DNA of 12,532 nucleotides from Flavobacteriia bacterium (GTDB lineage: Bacteria > Bacteroidota > Bacteroidia > Flavobacteriales > Flavobacteriaceae): the NCBI GenBank assembly GCA_030626085.1, contig DAOUPQ010000037.1, positions 1-12,532 on the forward strand, written 5' to 3'. How positions within the stretch are numbered: position 1 is the first letter of the stretch; every line of letters begins with the position of its first letter. The position numbers were made by a program, and so were the translations under genes. Positions 1 through 6,515 of the stretch are shown piece by piece. The notes under the pieces were generated by a model. That model was not told where the DNA came from and ran no database searches. It saw nothing but the letters and a program-made list of their open reading frames with translations.

Positions 1-332
1 CGTTTGCTATAACGCCATATTACAGACATTATTTTTCAAAAAAATATGCTGCAGGTTTTTTTATGGAAGGATTTGGAATGTATAATGTCCAAGATAGCTA
101 TTATTATGATTATTCATCTTCTTCATTTTATTACAATGAAAATTTTAAAAAAACTAATAATAAAACTAATAATTTTGCTTTAGGAATTTCTCTAGGAGCT
201 AAATTTGTTAGTGAAAAAGGATTTGCATTCGAATTTTATGGTGGTATAGGTAGAAATTTATTTACGAATGATAGTGAAAATAATTTTGAAGTTGTTCCTC
301 GATTAGGGACTTCTTTTGGTTATAGATTTTAA
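1..332 (+). CDS. C-terminal part of an outer-membrane beta-barrel protein (DUF3575-like), 5' truncated
   Basis: The reading frame is open from the window edge (first full codon at position 3) to a TAA at 330-332, so the ATG at 63 is internal and the true start lies upstream. The visible 109 residues alternate aromatic/hydrophobic and polar residues as in transmembrane beta-strands: ITPYYRHYF, then AAGFFMEGFGMYN, then FALGISLGAKFV, KGFAFEFYGGIGRNLF and VVPRLGTSFGYRF. The chain ends in Phe, the usual outer-membrane barrel C-terminal signal. The strand pattern and the 'GGIGRNLF ... PRLG.S.GYRF' ending are what I associate with Bacteroidota DUF3575 proteins; this comes from memory of the family, not a search. 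Between two strands lies a Tyr/Ser/Asn-rich stretch (about residues 32-60 of the visible part), likely a surface loop. The substrate is unknown; a small structural porin-like barrel is most likely. Confidence 0.65.
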   Translation, partial: FAITPYYRHYFSKKYAAGFFMEGFGMYNVQDSYYYDYSSSSFYYNENFKKTNNKTNNFALGISLGAKFVSEKGFAFEFYGGIGRNLFTNDSENNFEVVPRLGTSFGYRF

Positions 333-437
333 AGCTCTTTATGTACTTTTGTTCAAAACCTTCTTCAGACAGTTTTAATATATTACTTATACCGAAGGTT
401 ATTGGTAACATATTTAAAATAACTAATTAATTATATA

Positions 438-445
438 TACTTTTA
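438..445 (+). promoter_or_regulatory. Possible -7 box for the exported two-gene unit
   Basis: TACTTTTA matches seven of eight positions of the Bacteroidota -7 consensus TAnnTTTG and lies 23 nt before the TTG start at 469. The only upstream partner resembling the -33 TTTG is TTTA at 413-416, with a 21-nt spacer, which is somewhat long. In such AT-rich DNA a match of this quality can arise by chance. Confidence 0.25.
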
Positions 446-468
446 GTGTAATATTAGACTCCAAAAAA

Positions 469-1203
469 TTGAAACACAAAAAATTCAAATACCTTTCACT
501 GTTAATTTTAATGAATTTAAACCCAGCCTTTACTCAAGAATGGAAAAACTTTAATACTTATCAGAAAGAAACAGGTAATTCAACTCTAAATGAAGGATGT
601 TGGATAAAAAAAGACAGAAAAGATCAAACAAAGGTGTGGAAACTCGCCAATGAATTCAATCTTAATACTAAAAACGGAAATTTAAAGTATAAATCAATAA
701 GCGAAAAAAGGGATTTTTATTTATGGTTTGATCAAGAGATTAAAAAAAGAGGAAATGAAATCAATTGGATTGGAATAGCAAATATAGCAGCTAATCAGTT
801 ATCACAATTTGATAATTCTTTTATTCGTCTATTTATTGTGAGAAACAAAGAACTTAATCAATTTGTAAATAAAGGATCTGAAGTAGTTTTTTCTTTTGCT
901 TTTCCTCAATTAAAAGAAGTATATTTTTCAAATCAGATCTTAACAGGAAAAGAAGCAATGATTTGGGATCAAAACTATGGATTAAAAGAACAATGTGAAA
1001 TACTTGAACCATTATATAATAATTTATCTGAAAAAACACTTAAAAAATTAGAAAGAATAGCCAAAGGAAAAGGGATTTATTCTATTGGAATTTCTAGACA
1101 TTTAAGATATAGTGGCGAAATAGATGACTGTAAATTAAGGTATGAACATGGCTTGAATAAATTACTACCTAATTATTTAAACAATAATAATCATAAAAAT
1201 TAG
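469..1203 (+). CDS. Exported protein of unknown function, TTG start
   Basis: This is a 244-residue protein that I cannot assign to a family with confidence. The N-terminus looks like a signal peptide: a Lys-rich start (KHKKFK), a hydrophobic core SLLILMNL, and a likely cleavage near AFTQ/EW. The start is a TTG at 469. An in-frame TAA lies at 424-426 with no ATG in between, and the first internal Met (residue 15) would destroy the signal peptide. The mature part is predicted mixed alpha/beta with Trp-rich segments (YLWFDQEIKKRG, NEINWIGIANIAANQ) and a lysine-rich C-terminus. It has three cysteines, C44, C176 and C221. There is no lipobox and no second membrane segment. The next gene starts 30 nt downstream in the same direction and is also exported, so the two are probably one operon. 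I have a weak recollection of similar flavobacterial proteins carrying 'insecticidal toxin complex' labels, but nothing visible supports toxin function. Confidence 0.75.
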   Translation: MKHKKFKYLSLLILMNLNPAFTQEWKNFNTYQKETGNSTLNEGCWIKKDRKDQTKVWKLANEFNLNTKNGNLKYKSISEKRDFYLWFDQEIKKRGNEINWIGIANIAANQLSQFDNSFIRLFIVRNKELNQFVNKGSEVVFSFAFPQLKEVYFSNQILTGKEAMIWDQNYGLKEQCEILEPLYNNLSEKTLKKLERIAKGKGIYSIGISRHLRYSGEIDDCKLRYEHGLNKLLPNYLNNNNHKN

Positions 1204-1233
1204 TAATTTTAGAAATAATTAATTCGATTTAGT

Positions 1234-2064
1234 TTGTTATATTTTAAAAATATTTTTAAATCTACTCTTAAATACAGCATACTTTTATTTTTTACAATTT
1301 CTAATATCCATGCTCAAGAAGATTGGATAAATTATGTAGTTAAGAAAGATAAAGGAATAATGTCGATTACCATTGACATGGATCTGATTTATAAAAAACC
1401 AAATTATAATAATTTGCTAATTGTTGGTCCAAACTTTAGAAGAAAATGTTTAAAAAATGGTTTTCCAAATAAAGAAGGAATAGAATTGCTTTCTGCTTTT
1501 TCTGATTCAACAGCAGTAGTTCTTGATAAACTTACTAAAAACCGGTTAGTTGGCATTATAACTTATCAATGCATGGGTTTAGATGTATTTTATGTGAAAG
1601 ACACTTTAGATCTCAGAAAGAGTTTGAATGAATTATTTGATAGAAATTTTAAGAGTATTACGAAATACGTTATTATAGATTATGATAAAAAATGGAACTA
1701 TTATAAAAATAAGATATATCCTAATTTTTCTTCAGATGATTTTTTTATAGATCATCAGTATTTAAGTGAGTTGGTTTTTGAAGGAGATGATCTGGCCAAA
1801 AATAGAACTATAACCCATTGGTTCAATTTTAATAGAGAAAAAAAAAGAAATGAATTTGTTGAACTATTAAAAAAATTTAACTTCACGATCGATTCTTTAA
1901 ATTATAAAAAAGAAAATAAATACCCTTATGAATTACAAATTTCTCATAAAGGTTCTATTGATCCGGAATCAATTATAAAATTAACAGAGAAACTTAAAAT
2001 TTATTCAGAATGGTTTAAAGGTCAGTATGACGGTTGGAGTACAGAATTGATTCAAAAAAAGTGA
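1234..2064 (+). CDS. Exported DUF695-RraB-like two-domain protein, TTG start
   Basis: This 276-residue protein has a likely signal peptide: residues 1-27 carry Lys5, Lys9 and Lys13, the core YSILLFFTISNI, and the end IHA/QED. The TTG at 1234 is preceded by an in-frame TAA at 1216-1218, and the next Met (residue 43) would remove the signal. Residues about 30-140 resemble DUF695 (DWINYVVKKDKG, then an NGFP element and a beta-rich stretch ending GLDVFYVKD). A linker follows with DYDKKWNYYKNKIYPN. Residues about 168-270 resemble the RNase E inhibitor RraB fold: an HWFNF strand, a helix EFVELLKKFNF, the strand YPYELQISHKG, a helix and the RraB-like YDGW at 265-268. Cytoplasmic RraB binds RNase E, but an exported form could not, so an RNase E role is unlikely here. 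Domain calls come from motif recognition, not a profile search. Confidence 0.75.
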   Translation: MLYFKNIFKSTLKYSILLFFTISNIHAQEDWINYVVKKDKGIMSITIDMDLIYKKPNYNNLLIVGPNFRRKCLKNGFPNKEGIELLSAFSDSTAVVLDKLTKNRLVGIITYQCMGLDVFYVKDTLDLRKSLNELFDRNFKSITKYVIIDYDKKWNYYKNKIYPNFSSDDFFIDHQYLSELVFEGDDLAKNRTITHWFNFNREKKRNEFVELLKKFNFTIDSLNYKKENKYPYELQISHKGSIDPESIIKLTEKLKIYSEWFKGQYDGWSTELIQKK

Positions 2065-2076
2065 TAAAATTTAGTT

Positions 2077-3432
2077 TTAAAATAACACACTTACAACTTC
2101 CTCAATTTTAGAAACTTTAATAATTTCAATAGTAAAAGATTTTTGACTGATCTTATTAAATTTTGAAAGAATAATTTTGTCAAAACCTAACTTTTCTGCT
2201 TCTATAATACGTTGTTCTATTCGGTTTACTGCTCTAATTTCTCCTGCCAAACCAATTTCTGCAGCAAAGCAAATATTTTGAGGAATTGCAATTTCTTCAT
2301 TAGAAGATAAAATAGCGCAAATAACTGCCAGATCAATTGCGGGATCTTCAACTTTTAATCCGCCGGCAATATTTAAAAAAACATCTTTTGCACCCAATCT
2401 AAAACCGGCACGTTTCTCTAAAACTGCCAAAAGCATATTGAGTCTTTTTATATTATAGCCCGTAGATGATCGCTGAGGTGTACCATAAACAGCACTACTC
2501 ACTAAAGCCTGAACTTCGATCATTAAAGGGCGCATACCCTCTAAAGTTGCTGAAATTACCGTTCCGGTTAGATCAGAATCTTTTTCAGAGATCAATATTT
2601 CTGATGGGTTACTAACTTCTCGTAAACCCGTGTTGAGCATTTCATAGATTCCCAACTCAGCTGTAGAACCAAAACGATTTTTTTGAGCACGTAAAATTCG
2701 ATAAGTATGGTTTCTATCTCCTTCAAATTGTAAAACAACATCTACCATATGTTCTAAAATTTTTGGTCCGGCAATAGTACCTTCTTTTGTAATATGACCA
2801 ATGAGAATAACCGGTGTATTTGTTTCTTTAGCAAATTTTATCAATTCAGCAGCAGTTTCTCTAATTTGTGAAATACTTCCAGGTGATGCTTCAATATAAT
2901 CAGTATGTAAGGTTTGAATAGAATCAATAACCACAACCTCCGGAACGGTTTCTTCAATGATCTTAAAGATATTTTGCGTTTTGGTTTCGGTCAATATCAA
3001 ACAATTTTCATTTCTACCCGCTAATCTTTCAGCTCTTAATTTTATTTGAGATTGACTTTCTTCTCCCGATACATATAACACTTTATTTTGCATTAACAAA
3101 GCAATTTGTAAGATCAGCGTAGATTTTCCAATTCCCGGTTCACCACCTAATAAAGCTACCGAACCTTTCACCAAACCACCACCTAAAACTCGATTTAATT
3201 CTTCATTGTTAGTAAGAATTCTATCTTCTTCAGAAATAGATATTTCATTTATTTTTAGGGCTTTTGACACTTTTTTTTTCGTAGAAAATTGTTTCCAGAT
3301 ATGTTTTTCCTCTTTTTGAATAACTTCTTCAACAATAGTGTTCCATTCATTACAGGAAGTACATTTTCCAACCCATTTTGGAAATTGAGCTCCGCAATTC
3401 TGACAAAAAAAAGTTGTTTTGGTTTTAGCCAT
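2077..3432 (-). CDS. radA: DNA repair protein RadA (Sms)
   Basis: RadA is a RecA-like, DnaB-type branch-migration ATPase that processes recombination intermediates in the cytoplasm. The 451-residue length is normal for the family. Domains in order: an N-terminal four-cysteine zinc finger (C10, C13, C24, C27), a RecA-like ATPase core with Walker A GGEPGIGKST at 96-105 and Walker B-like EVVVIDSIQT near 165-174, the RadA-specific KNRFG motif at 251-255, and a C-terminal Lon-protease-like domain (around 290-451, with GLKVEDPAIDLAVICAILSS). All key motifs are intact. It is the last gene of the minus-strand run, 67 nt after the end of lpxH. It converges on the exported DUF695-RraB gene with only 12 nt between the two stops, leaving little room for a separate terminator on each side. 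Confidence 0.97.
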   Translation of the reverse strand: MAKTKTTFFCQNCGAQFPKWVGKCTSCNEWNTIVEEVIQKEEKHIWKQFSTKKKVSKALKINEISISEEDRILTNNEELNRVLGGGLVKGSVALLGGEPGIGKSTLILQIALLMQNKVLYVSGEESQSQIKLRAERLAGRNENCLILTETKTQNIFKIIEETVPEVVVIDSIQTLHTDYIEASPGSISQIRETAAELIKFAKETNTPVILIGHITKEGTIAGPKILEHMVDVVLQFEGDRNHTYRILRAQKNRFGSTAELGIYEMLNTGLREVSNPSEILISEKDSDLTGTVISATLEGMRPLMIEVQALVSSAVYGTPQRSSTGYNIKRLNMLLAVLEKRAGFRLGAKDVFLNIAGGLKVEDPAIDLAVICAILSSNEEIAIPQNICFAAEIGLAGEIRAVNRIEQRIIEAEKLGFDKIILSKFNKISQKSFTIEIIKVSKIEEVVSVLF

Positions 3433-3499
3433 TTTTAAATTTTATTTTAAATTGTTAGGTGTGATTTTTCTAATTCTTTGTAAAACCCGTATTATAAAT

Positions 3500-4252
3500 T
3501 CAAGACTTATATTCTTTCAATTCTAAATCATTCCCATCAAAAACAGCATAAGTAAAATGTGTAATCCAATCACCTGTATTGATGTATTTGCTATCCTTAC
3601 TTACTTTAATTTCCATCGGAAAATGCCGGTGTCCAAAAACAAAAAAATCATAATGTTTGGTTTTTAATTTTCTTTTAGCATATTTCGCTAACCATTCATT
3701 ATCCTCACCTAAGAATTTTATATCTTCTTCTCCTGAGATTAGTTTATTTTGGGTAGATAAATACTGTGCCAGCCAAACTCCAATATCCGGATGTAGCCAT
3801 TTATAAAGCCATTTTGAAAAAGGATTTGTAAACACTTTTTTCATTCGTTTGTAACCTTTATCTCCGGGACCTAAACCATCACCATGGCCAATTAAAAAAG
3901 TTTTATTGTTAAATAGAAATTCCTTAGGATTACGATAAATTGGAATATTTAATTCGGTTTCAAAATAATCACGCATCCATAGATCATGGTTGCCTACAAA
4001 AAAATAAATTAGAATTCCAGAATCCTTAATTTCGGCAAGTTTACCTAAAACCCGCACAAAACCTTTTGGAATAACTTTTTTATATTCAAACCAAAAATCG
4101 AAAAGATCTCCCAATAGAAATATAGCCTCTGCATCTTGTTTTACCTCATCCAGCCATTGTACAAATTTGATTTCTCTTTCTCTGCTTTTCTCAAAGGTTG
4201 GAATACCAAAATGTTGATCGGATGCGAAGTATATTTTTTTTATTTTATTCAT
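3500..4252 (-). CDS. lpxH: UDP-2,3-diacylglucosamine diphosphatase (LpxH-type calcineurin phosphoesterase)
   Basis: LpxH hydrolyses UDP-2,3-diacylglucosamine to lipid X and UMP at the inner face of the cytoplasmic membrane, an essential step of lipid A synthesis. The metal-binding motifs of calcineurin-like phosphoesterases are all present: SDQHFG (D12, H14), GDLFDFW (D49), GNHD (N88, H89), GHGDG (H123) and GHRH (H208, H210). I chose the ATG at 4250-4252, giving 250 residues, because the sequence IKKIYFASDQHFG then begins at the family's normal position. The longer open frame to 4297 would add 15 residues that run antiparallel to nothing known and lie wholly inside queD. With this start the gene overlaps the queD stop by 8 nt, suggesting translational coupling. 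Close relatives in the same superfamily cannot be separated by eye, but the GDLFDFW motif favours LpxH. Confidence 0.88.
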   Translation of the reverse strand: MNKIKKIYFASDQHFGIPTFEKSREREIKFVQWLDEVKQDAEAIFLLGDLFDFWFEYKKVIPKGFVRVLGKLAEIKDSGILIYFFVGNHDLWMRDYFETELNIPIYRNPKEFLFNNKTFLIGHGDGLGPGDKGYKRMKKVFTNPFSKWLYKWLHPDIGVWLAQYLSTQNKLISGEEDIKFLGEDNEWLAKYAKRKLKTKHYDFFVFGHRHFPMEIKVSKDSKYINTGDWITHFTYAVFDGNDLELKEYKS

Positions 4253-4700
4253 TTTGATCATTGGCAAACCACTCTGCATAAGAGTTTGCAGTTTCATATA
4301 ATTTTAACGAATGTAAAGAAACATTTTGAGGTAATCGTACTTTTATTCTTTCGGCAAAATCAAATAACATTTTTTCACTGGTTGGCTGGTAAGGAACTAA
4401 AATGATTCGATGTGTATTTTCTTTGATTGTATTTGCAAGTTCTTTGTGTGGAGAATTTGCGTTAAAAACAACTGCGTGATCAAAAACATCTACAATTTCT
4501 TTTTTTACAATCCGTTTTAGATCGCCAAAATCCATCACCATACCATTTTTTGGGTTTTCAGGATCTTCAATGGGTTCTCCAATAACAGTTACATACAAAT
4601 GGTAACTGTGCCCGTGTATATTTTTACATTTTCCATCATAACCATATAAAGCATGGGCAGACTCGAAATCAAAATGTTTGGTTATTCGTATTTTTTTCAT
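4245..4700 (-). CDS. queD: 6-carboxytetrahydropterin synthase / 6-pyruvoyl-tetrahydropterin synthase family (QueD-like)
   Basis: This 151-residue cytoplasmic enzyme belongs to the PTPS/QueD family, which converts dihydroneopterin triphosphate to 6-carboxy- or 6-pyruvoyl-tetrahydropterin; in bacteria this is usually the second step to preQ0 and queuosine. Zinc ligands H16 (FESAHAL), H29 and H31 (NIHGHSYH) are present, as are the catalytic Cys25 and the Asp74-His75 pair (VFDHAVVFN). The substrate-binding PTSE (107-110) and the C-terminal Glu136 (KLYETANS) are also intact. It starts 14 nt after the kbl stop and its end overlaps the lpxH start. No other queuosine gene lies in the window, so the product specificity is inferred from the family. 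The Cys at position 25 fits QueD rather than a non-catalytic homologue. Confidence 0.92.
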   Translation of the reverse strand: MKKIRITKHFDFESAHALYGYDGKCKNIHGHSYHLYVTVIGEPIEDPENPKNGMVMDFGDLKRIVKKEIVDVFDHAVVFNANSPHKELANTIKENTHRIILVPYQPTSEKMLFDFAERIKVRLPQNVSLHSLKLYETANSYAEWFANDQNE

Positions 4701-4714
4701 AATTAATGTCCTCT

Positions 4715-5917
4715 TTAGGGGGCTACTATTACTTTTAATTTTTTCCCTACTTTGATAAAAGCAGAAATAGCTTTATCTAAATGTTCCTTATTATGTGCAG
4801 CACTTAATTGCACCCTGATCCTTGCTTTTTCTCTTGGAACAACAGGGAAGAAAAATCCAATCACATAAATTCCCTCATCCAATAACATATTTGCCATTTG
4901 TTGCGAAAGTTTTGCATCATAAAGCATTACCGGAACAATAGCAGCATCGGCTCCAACGAGGTCAAATCCGGCAGCATCCATTTTTGATCTGAAATAGTTT
5001 GTGTTTTCCTCTAATTTATCACGTAAAGAAGTGTCGGTATTAATCATTTCAAAAACCTTAAGTGAAGCACCAACAATTCCTGGCGCCAAAGAATTTGAAA
5101 ACAAATATGGTCGAGAGCGCTGACGTAAAATTTCAATAATTTCTTTTTTACCGGTCGTATAACCACCCATTGCTCCACCTAATGCTTTACCAAGAGTTCC
5201 TGTAATAATATCCACACGATCCATCACATTTTTGAGTTCAACAGTACCTCTTCCGGTTTTACCGATAAATCCGGCAGCATGACATTCATCAACCATAACC
5301 ATGGCGTCATATTTATCTGCCAGATCACATATTTTATCGAGTTGAGCTACGATTCCATCCATTGAAAAAACACCATCGGTTACAATAATTTTAAACCGGT
5401 GATCTTGTTTGTTGGCTTCGATTAATTGTTTTTCAAGATCGTCCATATTATTATTCTCATAACGATATCTGGCAGCTTTACACAAACGAACTCCGTCAAT
5501 AATTGAAGCATGATTTAATGAATCGGAAATGATAGCATCTTCTTTACTAAGCAAAGGCTCAAATACTCCGCCGTTTGCATCAAAAGCAGCAGCGTATAAA
5601 ATGGTATCTTCGGTTTTGTAGAAATCAGCAATTTTTTGTTCCAATTCTTTGTGAATATCTTGTGTTCCACAAATAAAACGAACTGATGACATTCCGTAAC
5701 CGTGCGTATCCATAGCATCTTTGGCCGCTTGTATTACCTTTGGATTGTTAGACAAACCCAGATAATTATTGGCACAAAAATTAATCACTTCTTCTCCGGT
5801 CGAGATCTTGATCACAGCATCCTGAGAGCTGGTAATAATACGTTCACTTTTATACAAACCGGCATCTTTTATTGATTCCAGTTCATTTTGTAGATGATCT
5901 TTTATTTTTCCGTACAT
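4715..5917 (-). CDS. kbl: Glycine C-acetyltransferase (2-amino-3-ketobutyrate CoA ligase)
   Basis: Kbl is a PLP enzyme of the alpha-oxoamine synthase family that cleaves 2-amino-3-ketobutyrate with CoA to glycine and acetyl-CoA in threonine breakdown. The length, 400 residues, matches the roughly 398 of E. coli Kbl. Visible active-site features are the PLP-stacking His136 (SDSLNHASIIDG), Asp210 and His213 (VMVDECHAAG), and the Schiff-base lysine at 244 in GTLGKALGGAMGG. The whole family signature is intact, with NNYLGLSNNP near 50-59 and the substrate-region GYGMSSVRFICGT at 73-85. Related enzymes (8-amino-7-oxononanoate synthase, 5-aminolevulinate synthase, serine palmitoyltransferase) share the fold; the sequence reads as Kbl throughout. 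It is first in the minus-strand run, with a promoter-like element just upstream. The usual partner threonine dehydrogenase gene tdh is not in the window. Confidence 0.96.
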   Translation of the reverse strand: MYGKIKDHLQNELESIKDAGLYKSERIITSSQDAVIKISTGEEVINFCANNYLGLSNNPKVIQAAKDAMDTHGYGMSSVRFICGTQDIHKELEQKIADFYKTEDTILYAAAFDANGGVFEPLLSKEDAIISDSLNHASIIDGVRLCKAARYRYENNNMDDLEKQLIEANKQDHRFKIIVTDGVFSMDGIVAQLDKICDLADKYDAMVMVDECHAAGFIGKTGRGTVELKNVMDRVDIITGTLGKALGGAMGGYTTGKKEIIEILRQRSRPYLFSNSLAPGIVGASLKVFEMINTDTSLRDKLEENTNYFRSKMDAAGFDLVGADAAIVPVMLYDAKLSQQMANMLLDEGIYVIGFFFPVVPREKARIRVQLSAAHNKEHLDKAISAFIKVGKKLKVIVAP

Positions 5918-5940
5918 GATTTATATATTTTTTATTAGTA

Positions 5941-5970
5941 CAAAAGTAAGGATTATAATTTAAGATTAAA
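5941..5970 (-). promoter_or_regulatory. Bacteroidota-type promoter for kbl
   Basis: Read on the minus strand, TACTTTTG (5948-5941) is a perfect match to the -7 consensus TAnnTTTG, and TTTA (5970-5967) is a three-of-four match to the -33 TTTG with an 18-nt spacer. Transcription would begin near 5935, giving a leader of about 18 nt before the kbl ATG at 5917. It probably drives kbl-queD-lpxH and perhaps radA. The spacing and location are what make this one convincing. Confidence 0.6.
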
Positions 5971-6024
5971 GAATCAAAATTTGAGATTTTAAATTGGTAT
6001 TTTTACGAAATTATATAAGATAAA

Positions 6025-6381
6025 ATGTCTAGAGACGAAAAAACAAAACAAAGCTGGGAAGTGATTCAAACGGAACTTTCTCAAAAATTTGGTGGAAGTG
6101 AGCAATTGGATATTGATGCTATTATTTATTTGATAGGAATTCAGGAGCTAGGTAAAGGTGTTCGAAATTTTAAAAAAGATGATAAGATCAATATCATGCA
6201 TATTGCTATTTGCACTTTATTAGAGCCTTTTGGATATTATGAATTTGATTATTATGATAAAGAAGGTTGGCCACATTTTAAAATTATGGATGAATTACCT
6301 AATTTAAAATCAGGTGAACAAACCGTTTTAATAAAAGAAGCGATTGTAATGTATTTTGATAATAAGGGTGAGAATGGGTGA
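6025..6381 (+). CDS. Small conserved-looking cytoplasmic protein, function unknown
   Basis: This is a 118-residue protein starting at an ATG with the A-rich upstream sequence gataaa and no clear Shine-Dalgarno. There is no signal peptide, membrane segment, cysteine pair or nucleotide-binding motif. The composition is balanced and acidic, with likely helices (IDAIIYLIGIQELGKGVR, INIMHIAICTLLEPFG) separated by an aromatic, acidic segment FDYYDKEGWPHFKI. That pattern looks like a real folded protein rather than a chance frame. I believe proteins like it are found across Flavobacteriia as uncharacterised proteins, but I know no function. It is divergent from kbl with 107 nt between starts and converges on dprA. 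It overlaps the antiparallel 62-residue frame at 6252-6440, which I regard as spurious. Confidence 0.75.
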   Translation: MSRDEKTKQSWEVIQTELSQKFGGSEQLDIDAIIYLIGIQELGKGVRNFKKDDKINIMHIAICTLLEPFGYYEFDYYDKEGWPHFKIMDELPNLKSGEQTVLIKEAIVMYFDNKGENG

Positions 6382-6515
6382 TTGAGAGAAAGAGTGAAAA
6401 AGGGGTATAGTTTTGTGTGTTTTAAAATAGATTTAAACAAAGAGTAATCAAAATTTAGGGAAATACATTATCACCAAATATCTCTCTTCATCTCTATTTT
6501 ACTCTATATCAATCA
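6379..6515. repeat. Imperfect inverted repeat filling the gap between two convergent genes
   Basis: TGATTGA at 6379-6385 is matched by TCAATCA at 6509-6515, and inside it AGAGTGAAAAAG (6391-6402) pairs with CTATTTTACTCT (6494-6505), 10 of 12 positions complementary. The outer arms contain the TGA stop codons of the 6025-6381 gene and of dprA, so the symmetry runs from stop to stop. The arms are about 24 nt and the centre about 90 nt. It could be a decayed small inverted-repeat element or a loose bidirectional terminator region; no compact stem with a U-tract is visible. Confidence 0.35.

Noticed and set aside
2..12. The 11-mer GTTTGCTATAA at the window start also occurs in reverse near 12270-12280
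   Set aside because: The left copy is coding sequence of the barrel protein, and an 11-nt AT-rich match is expected by chance.
357..400. Inverted repeat AACCTTC (357-363) and GAAGGTT (394-400) after the beta-barrel gene, as a terminator
   Set aside because: The arms are only 7 nt and the loop is 30 nt, with no U-tract following.
854..1039. Minus-strand 61-residue frame
   Set aside because: Leucine/lysine-rich shadow of the 469-1203 gene in AT-rich DNA.
4136..4405. Plus-strand 89-residue open frame
   Set aside because: It lies antisense across the well-supported lpxH and queD genes and has no plausible protein features.
5515..5718. Minus-strand 67-residue frame inside kbl
   Set aside because: Same-strand alternative frame fully inside a gene with all Kbl motifs intact.
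5980..6005. TTTG and TATTTTTA as a promoter for the 6025 gene
   Set aside because: The 14-nt spacer is too short for the Bacteroidota -33/-7 arrangement and the -7 box is imperfect.
6252..6440. Minus-strand 62-residue frame
   Set aside because: It overlaps the 6025-6381 gene antisense and shows low-complexity composition without motifs.
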